Translations under genes and position numbers: made by a program
Part shown: piece after piece, positions 37,186-49,417 of the stretch
How positions within the stretch are numbered: the first letter of the stretch is position 1
How the letters are laid out: the number at the start of each line of letters is the position of its first letter
DNA from: Auanema rhodensis
Lineage: Eukaryota > Nematoda > Chromadorea > Rhabditida > Rhabditidae
Reading direction: 5' to 3'
DNA length: 64,000 bases
Assembly: GCA_964057225.1 (NCBI GenBank)
Contig: OZ059896.1
Coordinates: 21,882,501 to 21,946,500 of the forward strand
Notes under the pieces: generated by a model
Seen by the model: only the letters and a program-made list of their open reading frames with translations
Databases searched by the model: none
What the model was told of the DNA's origin: nothing

Positions 37186-38940
37186 TCTCAATGTAGTATA
37201 GTGCATTCGATGCGGATTTTTAAGCTGCGTCGATCTGTGTTATCAGATTTGCGCTAGCTTAAAAATGCACCGAGATATCAACTGATATAAGTTCACACTT
37301 ATATCCTCGATTTTCACCCTGAAGAATTAATTTTTTCGTTGAATAACATTGTCCATCGTCTTTGCTTTGAAAAAAGGAATCTAAAAACATCTACTTTTTG
37401 CTAAATTATTTTGAAATTTTTCGAAAAAATTTTTGTCAAAATGTTTTTGGAAGCAATGTTGAGTGTACATGGAAACTCAACATACACTAAAGCATCATTT
37501 TTCAAACGATCATAACTAATTTTTGTATTAAGCGTTTCTCAATGTAGTATAGTGCACTCGCTGCGGATTTTTAAGCTGCGTCGATCTGTGTTATCAGATT
37601 TGCGCTAGCTTAAAAATGCACCGAGATATCAACTGATATAAGTTCACACTTATATCCTCGATTTTCACCCTGAAGAATTAATTTTTTCGTTGAATAACAT
37701 TGTCCATCGTCTTTGCTTTGAAAAAAGGAATCTAAAAACATCTACTTTTTGCTAAATTATTTTGAAATTTTTCGAAAAAATTTTTGTCAAAATGTTTTTG
37801 GAAGCAATGTTGAGTGTACATGGAAACTCAACATACACTAATGCATCATTTTTCAAACGATCATAACTAATTTTTGTATTAAGCGTTTCTCAATGTAGTT
37901 TAGTGCATTCGATGCGGATTTTTAAGCTGCGTCGATCTGTGTTATCAGATTTGCGCTAGCTTAAAAATGCACCGAGATATCAACTGATATAAGTTCACAC
38001 TTATATCCTCGATTTTCACCCTGAAGAATTAATTTTTTCGTTGAATAACATTGTCCATCGTCTTTGCCTTGAAAAAAGGAATCTAAAAACATCTACTTTT
38101 TGCTAAATTATTTTGAAATTTTTCGAAAAAATTTTTGTCAAAATGTTTTTGGAAACAATGTTGAGTGTACATGGAAACTCAACATACACTAATGCATCAT
38201 TTTTCAAACGATCATAACTAATTTCTGTATTAAGCGTTTCTCAATGTAGTATAGTGCATTCGATGCGGATTTTTAAGCTGCGTCGATCTGTGTTATCAGA
38301 TTTGCGCTAGCTTAAAAATGCACCGAGATATCAACTGATATAAGTTCACACTTATATCCTCGATTTTCACCCTGAAGAATTATTTTTTTCGTTGAATAAC
38401 CATGTCCATCGTCTTTGCCTTGAAAAAAGGAATCTAAAAACATCTACTTTTTGCTAAATTATTTTGAAATTTTTCGAAAAAATTTTTGTCAAAATGTTTT
38501 TGGAAACAATGTTGAGTGTACATGGAAACTCAACATACACTAATGCATCATTTTTCAAACGATCATAACTAATTTCTGTATAAAGCGTTTCTCAATGTAG
38601 TATAGTGCATTCGATGCGGATTTTTAAGCTGCGTCGATCTGTGTTATCAGATTTGCGCTAGCTTAAAAATGCACCGAGATATCAACTGATATCTGTTCAC
38701 ACTTATATCCTCGATTTTCACCCTGAAGAATTATTTTTTTCGTTGAATAACATTGTCCATCGTCTTTGCCTTGAAAAAAGGAATCTAAAAACATCTACTT
38801 TTTGCTAAATTATTTTGAAATTTTTCGAAAAAATTTTTGTCAAAATGTTTTTGGAAACAATGTTGAGTGTACATGGAAACTCAACATACACTAATGCATC
38901 ATTTTTCAAACGATCATAACTAATTTCTGTATTAAGCGTT
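36133..38940 (+). repeat. Eight-monomer segment duplicated at 44908-47715 (copy 1)
   Basis: Monomers from the 'gaagaaagg' copy (36133) through 'gcttcg' (36484), 'gttgtcag...tatagcc' (36835), 'actaaagcatc' (37186), 'cgctgcgg' (37537), 'tagtttag' (37888), 'aaccatgtcc...ctgtataaag' (38239) and 'atctgttcac' (38590). The same ordered set lies 8775 bp (25 monomers) downstream. It overlaps the end of the fourth seven-monomer unit, so the duplication post-dates or cuts across that HOR. The private 'gcactcgctgcgg' distinguishes this copy from its partner. Confidence 0.75.
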
Positions 38941-41397
38941 TCTCAATGTAGTATAGTGCATTCGATGCGGATTTTTAAGCTGCGTCGATCTGTGTTATCA
39001 GATTTGCGCTAGCTTAAAAATGCACCGAGATATCAACTGATATATTTTCACACTTATATCCTCGATTTTCACCCTGAAAAATTAATTTTTTCGTTGAATA
39101 ACATTGTCCATCGTCTTTGCCTTGAAAAAAGGAATCTAAAAACATCTACTTTTTGCTAAATTATTTTGAAATTTTTCGAAAAAATTTTTGTCAAAATGTT
39201 TTTGGAAACAATGTTGAGTGTACATGGAAACTCAACATACACTAATGCATCATTTTTCAAACGATCATAACTAATTTCTGTATTAAGCGTTTCTCAATGT
39301 AGTATAGTGCATTCGATGCGGATTTTTAAGCTGCGTCGATCTGTGTTATCAGATTTGCGCTAGCTTAAAAATGCACCGAGATATCAACTGATATAAGTTC
39401 ACACTTATATCCTCGATTTTCACCCTGAAGAATTAATTTTTTCGTTGAATAACAATGTCCATCGTCTTTGCCTTGAAAAAAGGAATCTAAAAACATCTAC
39501 TTTTTGCTAAATTATTTTGAAATTTTTCGAAAAAATTTTTGTCAAAATGTTTTTGGAAACAATGTTGAGTGTACATGGAAACTCAACATACACTAATGCA
39601 TCATTTTTCAAACGATCATAACTAATTTTTGTATTAAGCGTTTCTCAATGTAGTTTAGTGCATTCGATGCGGATTTTTAAGCTGCGTCGATCTGTGTTAT
39701 CAGATTTGCGCTAGCTTAAAAATGCACCGAGATATCAACTGATATAAGTTCACACTTATATCCTCGATTTTCACCCTGAAAAATTAATTTTTTTGTTGAA
39801 TAACATTGTCCATCGTCTTTGCCTTGAAAAAAGGAATCTAAAAACATCTACTTTTTGCTAAATTATTTTGAAATTTTTCGAAAAAATTTTTGTCAAAATG
39901 TTTTTGGAAGCAATGTTGAGTGTACATGGAAACTCAACATACACTAATGCATCATTTTTCAAACGATCATAACTAATTTCTGTATTAAGCGTTTCTCAAT
40001 GTAGTATAGTGCATTCGATGCGGATTTTTAAGCTGCGTCGATCTGTGTTATCAGATTTGCGCTAGCTTAAAAATGCACCGAGATATCAACTGATATATGT
40101 TCACACTTATATCCTCGATTTTCACCCTGAAGAATTAATTTTTTCGTCGAATAACATTGTCCATCGTCTTTGCCTTGAAGAAAGGAATCTAAAAACATCT
40201 ACTTTTTGCTAAATTATTCTGAAATTTTTCGAAAAAATTTTTGTCAAAATGTTTTTGGAAGCAATGTTGAGTGTACATGGAAACTCAACATACACTAATG
40301 CATCATTTTTCAAACGATCATAACTAATTTTTGTATTAAGCGTTTCTCAATGTAGTATAGTGCATTCGATGCGGATTTTTAAGCTGCGTCGATCTGTGTT
40401 ATCAGATTTGCGCTAGCTTAAAAATGCACCGAGATATCAACTGATATCTGTTCACACTTATATCCTCGATTTTCACCCTGAAGAATTATTTTTTTCGTTG
40501 AATAACATTGTCCATCGTCTTTGCTTTGAAAAAAGGAATCTAAAAACATCTACTTTTTGCTAAATTATTTTGAAATTTTTCGAAAAAATTTTTGTCAAAA
40601 TGTTTTTGGAAGCAATGTTGAGTGTACATGGAAACTCAACATACACTAAAGCATCATTTTTCAAACGATCATAACTAATTTTTGTATTAAGCGTTTCTCA
40701 ATGTAGTATAGTGCATTCGCTGCGGATTTTTAAGCTGCGTCGATCTGTGTTATCAGATTTGCGCTAGCTTAAAAATGCACCGAGATATCAACTGATATAA
40801 GTTCACACTTATATCCTCGATTTTCACCCTGAAGAATTAATTTTTTCGTTGAATAACATTGTCCATCGTCTTTGCTTTGAAAAAAGGAATCTAAAAACAT
40901 CTACTTTTTGCTAAATTATTTTGAAATTTTTCGAAAAAATTTTTGTCAAAATGTTTTTGGAAGCAATGTTGAGTGTACATGGAAACTCAACATACACTAA
41001 TGCATCATTTTTCAAACGATCATAACTAATTTTTGTATTAAGCGTTTCTCAATGTAGTTTAGTGCATTCGATGCGGATTTTTAAGCTGCGTCGATCTGTG
41101 TTATCAGATTTGCGCTAGCTTAAAAATGCACCGAGATATCAACTGATATAAGTTCACACTTATATCCTCGATTTTCACCCTGAAGAATTAATTTTTTCGT
41201 TGAATAACATTGTCCATCGTCTTTGCCTTGAAAAAAGGAATCTAAAAACATCTACTTTTTGCTAAATTATTTTGAAATTTTTCGAAAAAATTTTTGTCAA
41301 AATGTTTTTGGAAACAATGTTGAGTGTACATGGAAACTCAACATACACTAATGCATCATTTTTCAAACGATCATAACTAATTTCTGTATTAAGCGTT
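38941..41397 (+). repeat. Seven monomers of rearranged right-domain types
   Basis: Monomers at 38941 ('atattttcac', 'ctgaaaaatt'), 39292 ('aacaatgtcc'), 39643 ('tagtttag', 'ctgaaaaatt', 'ttttttgttg'), 39994 ('gaagaaagg'), 40345 ('atctgttcac' with 'actaaagcatc'), 40696 ('cgctgcgg') and 41047 ('tagtttag'). The last three parallel 37186-38238. The first three are the source type of the three-monomer module at 42802-44907. All seven are 351 bp, and no simple HOR phase holds here. Confidence 0.65.
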
Positions 41398-42801
41398 TCT
41401 CAATGTAGTATAGTGCATTCGATGCGGATTTTTAAGCTGCGTCGATCTGTGTTATCAGATTTGCGCTAGCTTAAAAATGCACCGAGATATCAACTGATAT
41501 AAGTTCACACTTATATCCTCGATTTTCACCCTGAAGAATTATTTTTTTCGTTGAATAACCATGTCCATCGTCTTTGCCTTGAAAAAAGGAATCTAAAAAC
41601 ATCTACTTTTTGCTAAATTATTTTGAAATTTTTCGAAAAAATTTTTGTCAAAATGTTTTTGGAAGCAATGTTGAGTGTACATGGAAACTCAACATACACT
41701 AATGCATCATTTTTCAAACGATCATAACTAATTTTTGTATTAAGCGTTTCTCAATGTAGTATAGTGCATTCGATGCGGATTTTTAAGCTGCGTCGATCTG
41801 TGTTGTCAGATTTGCGCTAGCTTAAAAATGCACCGAGATATCAACTGATATAAGTTCACACTTATAGCCTCGATTTTCACCCTGAAGAATTATTTTTTTC
41901 GTTGAATAACATTGTCCATCGTCTTTGCCTTGAAAAAAGGAATCTAAAAACATCTACTTTTTGCTAAATTATTTTGAAATTTTTCGAAAAAATTTTTGTC
42001 AAAATGTTTTTGGAAACAATGTTGAGTGTACATGGAAACTCAACATACACTAATGCATCATTTTTCAAACGATCATAACTAATTTCTGTATTAAGCGTTT
42101 CTCAATGTAGTATAGTGCATTCGATGCGGATTTTTAAGCTGCGTCGATCTGTGTTATCAGATTTGCGCTAGCTTAAAAATGCACCGAGATATCAACTGAT
42201 ATAAGTTCACACTTATATCCTCGATTTTCACCCTGAAGAATTATTTTTTTCGTTGAATAACCATGTCCATCGTCTTTGCCTTGAAAAAAGGAATCTAAAA
42301 ACATCTACTTTTTGCTAAATTATTTTGAAATTTTTCGAAAAAATTTTTGTCAAAATGTTTTTGGAAGCAATGTTGAGTGTACATGGAAACTCAACATACA
42401 CTAATGCATCATTTTTCAAACGATCATAACTAATTTTTGTATTAAGCGTTTCTCAATGTAGTATAGTGCATTCGATGCGGATTTTTAAGCTGCGTCGATC
42501 TGTGTTGTCAGATTTGCGCTAGCTTAAAAATGCACCGAGATATCAACTGATATAAGTTCACACTTATAGCCTCGATTTTCACCCTGAAGAATTATTTTTT
42601 TCGTTGAATAACATTGTCCATCGTCTTTGCCTTGAAAAAAGGAATCTAAAAACATCTACTTTTTGCTAAATTATTTTGAAATTTTTCGAAAAAATTTTTG
42701 TCAAAATGTTTTTGGAAACAATGTTGAGTGTACATGGAAACTCAACATACACTAATGCATCATTTTTCAAACGATCATAACTAATTTCTGTATTAAGCGT
42801 T
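41398..42801 (+). repeat. Two-monomer (702 bp) tandem duplication
   Basis: The pair at 41398 (with 'ttattttttt', 'aaccatgtcc') and 41749 (with 'gttgtcag', 'tatagcc', 'ttattttttt', then the gaaac/ttctg tail) is repeated immediately at 42100 and 42451 with the same marks. The monomer at 41749 is itself a recombinant: the 'gttgtcag...tatagcc' head otherwise comes with a 'ctttgaaaa...ctgttataag' tail. Confidence 0.8.
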
Positions 42802-44907
42802 TCTCAATGTAGTATAGTGCATTCGATGCGGATTTTTAAGCTGCGTCGATCTGTGTTATCAGATTTGCGCTAGCTTAAAAATGCACCGAGATATCAACTG
42901 ATATATTTTCACACTTATATCCTCGATTTTCACCCTGAAAAATTAATTTTTTCGTTGAATAACATTGTCCATCGTCTTTGCCTTGAAAAAAGGAATCTAA
43001 AAACATCTACTTTTTGCTAAATTATTTTGAAATTTTTCGAAAAAATTTTTGTCAAAATGTTTTTGGAAACAATGTTGAGTGTACATGGAAACTCAACATA
43101 CACTAATGCATCATTTTTCAAACGATCATAACTAATTTCTGTATTAAGCGTTTCTCAATGTAGTATAGTGCATTCGATGCGGATTTTTAAGCTGCGTCGA
43201 TCTGTGTTATCAGATTTGCGCTAGCTTAAAAATGCACCGAGATATCAACTGATATAAGTTCACACTTATATCCTCGATTTTCACCCTGAAGAATTAATTT
43301 TTTCGTTGAATAACAATGTCCATCGTCTTTGCCTTGAAAAAAGGAATCTAAAAACATCTACTTTTTGCTAAATTATTTTGAAATTTTTCGAAAAAATTTT
43401 TGTCAAAATGTTTTTGGAAACAATGTTGAGTGTACATGGAAACTCAACATACACTAATGCATCATTTTTCAAACGATCATAACTAATTTTTGTATTAAGC
43501 GTTTCTCAATGTAGTTTAGTGCATTCGATGCGGATTTTTAAGCTGCGTCGATCTGTGTTATCAGATTTGCGCTAGCTTAAAAATGCACCGAGATATCAAC
43601 TGATATAAGTTCACACTTATATCCTCGATTTTCACCCTGAAAAATTAATTTTTTTGTTGAATAACATTGTCCATCGTCTTTGCCTTGAAAAAAGGAATCT
43701 AAAAACATCTACTTTTTGCTAAATTATTTTGAAATTTTTCGAAAAAATTTTTGTCAAAATGTTTTTGGAAGCAATGTTGAGTGTACATGGAAACTCAACA
43801 TACACTAATGCATCATTTTTCAAACGATCATAACTAATTTCTGTATTAAGCGTTTCTCAATGTAGTATAGTGCATTCGATGCGGATTTTTAAGCTGCGTC
43901 GATCTGTGTTATCAGATTTGCGCTAGCTTAAAAATGCACCGAGATATCAACTGATATATTTTCACACTTATATCCTCGATTTTCACCCTGAAAAATTAAT
44001 TTTTTCGTTGAATAACATTGTCCATCGTCTTTGCCTTGAAAAAAGGAATCTAAAAACATCTACTTTTTGCTAAATTATTTTGAAATTTTTCGAAAAAATT
44101 TTTGTCAAAATGTTTTTGGAAACAATGTTGAGTGTACATGGAAACTCAACATACACTAATGCATCATTTTTCAAACGATCATAACTAATTTCTGTATTAA
44201 GCGTTTCTCAATGTAGTATAGTGCATTCGATGCGGATTTTTAAGCTGCGTCGATCTGTGTTATCAGATTTGCGCTAGCTTAAAAATGCACCGAGATATCA
44301 ACTGATATAAGTTCACACTTATATCCTCGATTTTCACCCTGAAGAATTAATTTTTTCGTTGAATAACAATGTCCATCGTCTTTGCCTTGAAAAAAGGAAT
44401 CTAAAAACATCTACTTTTTGCTAAATTATTTTGAAATTTTTCGAAAAAATTTTTGTCAAAATGTTTTTGGAAACAATGTTGAGTGTACATGGAAACTCAA
44501 CATACACTAATGCATCATTTTTCAAACGATCATAACTAATTTTTGTATTAAGCGTTTCTCAATGTAGTTTAGTGCATTCGATGCGGATTTTTAAGCTGCG
44601 TCGATCTGTGTTATCAGATTTGCGCTAGCTTAAAAATGCACCGAGATATCAACTGATATAAGTTCACACTTATATCCTCGATTTTCACCCTGAAAAATTA
44701 ATTTTTTTGTTGAATAACATTGTCCATCGTCTTTGCCTTGAAAAAAGGAATCTAAAAACATCTACTTTTTGCTAAATTATTTTGAAATTTTTCGAAAAAA
44801 TTTTTGTCAAAATGTTTTTGGAAGCAATGTTGAGTGTACATGGAAACTCAACATACACTAATGCATCATTTTTCAAACGATCATAACTAATTTCTGTATT
44901 AAGCGTT
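42802..44907 (+). repeat. Three-monomer (1053 bp) tandem duplication
   Basis: The ordered set 'atattttcac/ctgaaaaatt' (42802), 'aacaatgtcc' (43153) and 'tagtttag/ctgaaaaatt/ttttttgttg' (43504) is repeated at 43855, 44206 and 44557 with the same diagnostic marks. The same three-step order also occurs once at 38941-39993, so the module exists in three copies, two of them adjacent. Confidence 0.85.
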
Positions 44908-47715
44908 TCTCAATGTAGTATAGTGCATTCGATGCGGATTTTTAAGCTGCGTCGATCTGTGTTATCAGATTTGCGCTAGCTTAAAAATGCACCGAGATAT
45001 CAACTGATATATGTTCACACTTATATCCTCGATTTTCACCCTGAAGAATTAATTTTTTCGTCGAATAACATTGTCCATCGTCTTTGCCTTGAAGAAAGGA
45101 ATCTAAAAACATCTACTTTTTGCTAAATTATTCTGAAATTTTTCGAAAAAATTTTTGTCAAAATGTTTTTGGAAGCAATGTTGAGTGTACATGGAAACTC
45201 AACATACACTAATGCATCATTTTTCAAACGATCATAACTAATTTTTGTATTAAGCGTTTCTCAATGTAGTATAGTGCATTCGATGCGGATTTTTAAGCTG
45301 CGTCGATCTGTGTTATCAGATTTGCGCTAGCTTAAAAATGCACCGAGATATCAACTGATATCTGTTCACACTTATATCCTCGATTTTCACCCTGAAGAAT
45401 TATTTTTTTCGTTGAATAACATTGTCCATCGTCTTTGCTTCGAAAAAAGGAATCTAAAAACATCTACTTTTTGCTAAATTATTTTGAAATTTTTCGAAAA
45501 AATTTTTGTCAAAATGTTTTTGGAAGCAATGTTGAGTGTACATGGAAACTCAACATACACTAATGCATCATTTTTCAAACGATCATAACTAATTTTTGTA
45601 TTAAGCGTTTCTCAATGTAGTATAGTGCATTCGATGCGGATTTTTAAGCTGCGTCGATCTGTGTTGTCAGATTTGCGCTAGCTTAAAAATGCACCGAGAT
45701 ATCAACTGATATAAGTTCACACTTATAGCCTCGATTTTCACCCTGAAGAATTAATTTTTTTGTTGAATAACATTGTCCATCGTCTTTGCTTTGAAAAAAG
45801 GAATCTAAAAACATCTACTTTTTGCTAAATTATTTTGAAATTTTTCGAAAAAATTTTTGTCAAAATGTTTTTGGAAGCAATGTTGAGTGTACATGGAAAC
45901 TCAACATACACTAATGCATCATTTTTCAAACGATCATAACTAATTTCTGTTATAAGCGTTTCTCAATGTAGTATAGTGCATTCGATGCGGATTTTTAAGC
46001 TGCGTCGATCTGTGTTATCAGATTTGCGCTAGCTTAAAAATGCACCGAGATATCAACTGATATAAGTTCACACTTATATCCTCGATTTTCACCCTGAAGA
46101 ATTAATTTTTTCGTTGAATAACATTGTCCATCGTCTTTGCTTTGAAAAAAGGAATCTAAAAACATCTACTTTTTGCTAAATTATTTTGAAATTTTTCGAA
46201 AAAATTTTTGTCAAAATGTTTTTGGAAGCAATGTTGAGTGTACATGGAAACTCAACATACACTAAAGCATCATTTTTCAAACGATCATAACTAATTTTTG
46301 TATTAAGCGTTTCTCAATGTAGTATAGTGCATTCGCTGCGGATTTTTAAGCTGCGTCGATCTGTGTTATCAGATTTGCGCTAGCTTAAAAATGCACCGAG
46401 ATATCAACTGATATAAGTTCACACTTATATCCTCGATTTTCACCCTGAAGAATTAATTTTTTCGTTGAATAACATTGTCCATCGTCTTTGCTTTGAAAAA
46501 AGGAATCTAAAAACATCTACTTTTTGCTAAATTATTTTGAAATTTTTCGAAAAAATTTTTGTCAAAATGTTTTTGGAAGCAATGTTGAGTGTACATGGAA
46601 ACTCAACATACACTAATGCATCATTTTTCAAACGATCATAACTAATTTTTGTATTAAGCGTTTCTCAATGTAGTTTAGTGCATTCGATGCGGATTTTTAA
46701 GCTGCGTCGATCTGTGTTATCAGATTTGCGCTAGCTTAAAAATGCACCGAGATATCAACTGATATAAGTTCACACTTATATCCTCGATTTTCACCCTGAA
46801 GAATTAATTTTTTCGTTGAATAACATTGTCCATCGTCTTTGCCTTGAAAAAAGGAATCTAAAAACATCTACTTTTTGCTAAATTATTTTGAAATTTTTCG
46901 AAAAAATTTTTGTCAAAATGTTTTTGGAAACAATGTTGAGTGTACATGGAAACTCAACATACACTAATGCATCATTTTTCAAACGATCATAACTAATTTC
47001 TGTATTAAGCGTTTCTCAATGTAGTATAGTGCATTCGATGCGGATTTTTAAGCTGCGTCGATCTGTGTTATCAGATTTGCGCTAGCTTAAAAATGCACCG
47101 AGATATCAACTGATATAAGTTCACACTTATAGCCTCGATTTTCACCCTGAAGAATTATTTTTTTCGTTGAATAACCATGTCCATCGTCTTTGCCTTGAAA
47201 AAAGGAATCTAAAAACATCTACTTTTTGCTAAATTATTTTGAAATTTTTCGAAAAAATTTTTGTCAAAATGTTTTTGGAAACAATGTTGAGTGTACATGG
47301 AAACTCAACATACACTAATGCATCATTTTTCAAACGATCATAACTAATTTCTGTATAAAGCGTTTCTCAATGTAGTATAGTGCATTCGATGCGGATTTTT
47401 AAGCTGCGTCGATCTGTGTTATCAGATTTGCGCTAGCTTAAAAATGCACCGAGATATCAACTGATATCTGTTCACACTTATATCCTCGAGTTTCACCCTG
47501 AAGAATTATTTTTTTCGTTGAATAACATTGTCCATCGTCTTTGCCTTGAAAAAAGGAATCTAAAAACTTCTACTTTTTGCTAAATTATTTTGAAATTTTT
47601 CGAAAAAATTTTTGTCAAAATGTTTTTGGAAACAATGTTGAGTGTACATGGAAACTCAACATACACTAATGCATCATTTTTCAAACGATCATAACTAATT
47701 TCTGTATTAAGCGTT
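44908..47715 (+). repeat. Eight-monomer segment, copy 2 of the 8775-bp-spaced duplication
   Basis: Monomers at 44908 ('gaagaaagg'), 45259 ('gcttcg'), 45610 ('gttgtcag', 'tatagcc'), 45961 ('actaaagcatc'), 46312 ('cgctgcgg'), 46663 ('tagtttag'), 47014 ('aaccatgtcc', 'ctgtataaag') and 47365 ('atctgttcac') repeat the order at 36133-38940. Private changes here include 'tatagcc' in the monomer at 47014, and 'cctcgagtttc' and 'aaaaacttctac' in the monomer at 47365. Confidence 0.75.
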
Positions 47716-49119
47716 TCTCAATGTAGTATAGTGCATTCGATGCGGATTTTTAAGCTGCGTCGATCTGTGTTATCAGATTTGCGCTAGCTTAAAAATGCAC
47801 CGAGATATCAACTGATATAAGTTCACACTTATATCCTCGATTTTCACCCTGAAGAATTAATTTTTTCGTTGAATAACAATGTCCATCGTCTTTGCCTTGA
47901 AAAAAGGAATCTAAAAACATCTACTTTTTGCTAAATTATTTTGAAATTTTTCGAAAAAATTTTTGTCAAAATGTTTTTGGAAACAATGTTGAGTGTACAT
48001 GGAAACTCAACATACACTAATGCATCATTTTTCAAACGATCATAACTAATTTTTGTATTAAGCGTTTCTCAATGTAGTTTAGTGCATTCGATGCGGATTT
48101 TTAAGCTGCGTCGATCTGTGTTATCAGATTTGCGCTAGCTTAAAAATGCACCGAGATATCAACTGATATCTGTTCACACTTATATCCTCGATTTTCACCC
48201 TGAAGAATTATTTTTTTCGTTGAATAACATTGTCCATCGTCTTTGCTTCGAAAAAAGGAATCTAAAAACATCTACTTTTTGCTAAATTATTTTGAAATTT
48301 TTCGAAAAAATTTTTGTCAAAATGTTTTTGGAAGCAATGTTGAGTGTACATGGAAACTCAACATACACTAATGCATCATTTTTCAAACGATCATAACTAA
48401 TTTTTGTATTAAGCGTTTCTCAATGTAGTTTAGTGCATTCGATGCGGATTTTTAAGCTGCGTCGATCTGTGTTATCAGATTTGCGCTAGCTTAAAAATGC
48501 ACCGAGATATCAACTGATATCTGTTCACACTTATATCCTCGATTTTCACCCTGAAGAATTATTTTTTTCGTTGAATAACATTGTCCATCGTCTTTGCTTC
48601 GAAAAAAGGAATCTAAAAACATCTACTTTTTGCTAAATTATTTTGAAATTTTTCGAAAAAATTTTTGTCAAAATGTTTTTGGAAGCAATGTTGAGTGTAC
48701 ATGGAAACTCAACATACACTAATGCATCATTTTTCAAACGATCATAACTAATTTTTGTATTAAGCGTTTCTCAATGTAGTTTAGTGCATTCGATGCGGAT
48801 TTTTAAGCTGCGTCGATCTGTGTTATCAGATTTGCGCTAGCTTAAAAATGCACCGAGATATCAACTGATATAAGTTCACACTTATATCCTCGATTTTCAC
48901 CCTGAAGAATTAATTTTTTCGTTGAATAACATTGTCCATCGTCTTTGCCTTGAAAAAAGGAATCTAAAAACATCTACTTTTTGCTAAATTATTTTGAAAT
49001 TTTTCGAAAAAATTTTTGTCAAAATGTTTTTGGAAACAATGTTGAGTGTACATGGAAACTCAACATACACTAATGCATCATTTTTCAAACGATCATAACT
49101 AATTTCTGTATTAAGCGTT
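47716..49119 (+). repeat. Four monomers with one adjacent monomer duplication
   Basis: Monomers at 47716 ('aacaatgtcc'), 48067, 48418 and 48769 ('tagtttag'). The two at 48067 and 48418 are alike and unusual: a 'tagtttag' head joined to the 'atctgttcac...ttattttttt...gcttcgaaaa' body that elsewhere has a 'tagtatag' head. This is a recombinant monomer that was then copied once in tandem. Confidence 0.8.
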
Positions 49120-49208
49120 TCTCAATGTAGTATAGTGCATTCGATGCGGATTTTTAAGCTGCGTCGATCTGTGTTATCAGATTTGCGCTAGCTTAAAAAT
49201 GCACCGAG

Positions 49209-49239
49209 ATATCAACTGATATAAGTTCACACTTATATC
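49209..49239. other. Overlapping inverted repeats in the monomer (bases 90-120)
   Basis: Two dyads overlap. The first is ATATCA, two bases, TGATAT (49209-49222). The second is GATATAAGT, four bases (TCAC), ACTTATATC (49218-49239), with 9-bp perfect arms. Both are present in the 'aagttcac' form of the monomer. They share the bases TGATAT/GATAT, so the two hairpins or two half-sites are mutually exclusive as structures. Subtypes alter them in opposite directions. Possible roles as a protein-binding dyad or a cruciform are inference. Confidence 0.8.
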
Positions 49240-49347
49240 CTCGATTTTCACCCTGAAGAATTAATTTTTTCGTTGAATAACAATGTCCATCGTCTTTGCC
49301 TTGAAAAAAGGAATCTAAAAACATCTACTTTTTGCTAAATTATTTTG

Positions 49348-49368
49348 AAATTTTTCGAAAAAATTTTT
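49348..49368. other. A/T-tract palindrome in the monomer (bases 229-249)
   Basis: A run of A3, T5, CG, A6, T5, containing the perfect palindrome TTTTTCGAAAAA. Further short A and T tracts follow at roughly ten-base spacing ('caaaatgtttttgg'). In-phase A-tracts are known to bend DNA, and curved satellite monomers are common; whether this one is curved is inference. Rare variants break it: 'aaatttgtcgaaaaaag' near 25133, 'gaaaaactttttg' near 19176 and 'cgagaaaatt' near 60238. Confidence 0.7.
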
Positions 49369-49389
49369 GTCAAAATGTTTTTGGAAGCA

Positions 49390-49417
49390 ATGTTGAGTGT
49401 ACATGGAAACTCAACAT
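49390..49417. other. 9-bp-arm inverted repeat in the monomer (bases 271-298)
   Basis: ATGTTGAGT and ACTCAACAT flank a ten-base spacer. The arms are intact in nearly all monomers I read. Exceptions are 'gttgattgtac' (monomers at 60001, 62107, 63511) and 'gagtatac' (26656, arms intact). The spacer varies between 'gtacatggaa' and 'gtacatgaaa'. An alternative pairing, AGTGTA with TACACT, overlaps it. Confidence 0.8.

Noticed and set aside
49218-49239. Rho-independent terminator or bacterial operator
   Set aside because: The dyad is AT-rich, has no following T run suited to termination, and sits in a eukaryotic-style satellite with no genes beside it.
49269-49285. CENP-B box candidate (TTTCGTTGAATA...)
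   Set aside because: The vertebrate box nTTCGnnnnAnnCGGGn matches at TTCG and the central A (monomer bases 150-153 and 158), but the essential CGGG half is absent (bases 161-164 read ACAA, ACAT or ACCA). In the 350-bp monomers TTCG is also lost. A different protein may bind there, but this is not a CENP-B box on this evidence.
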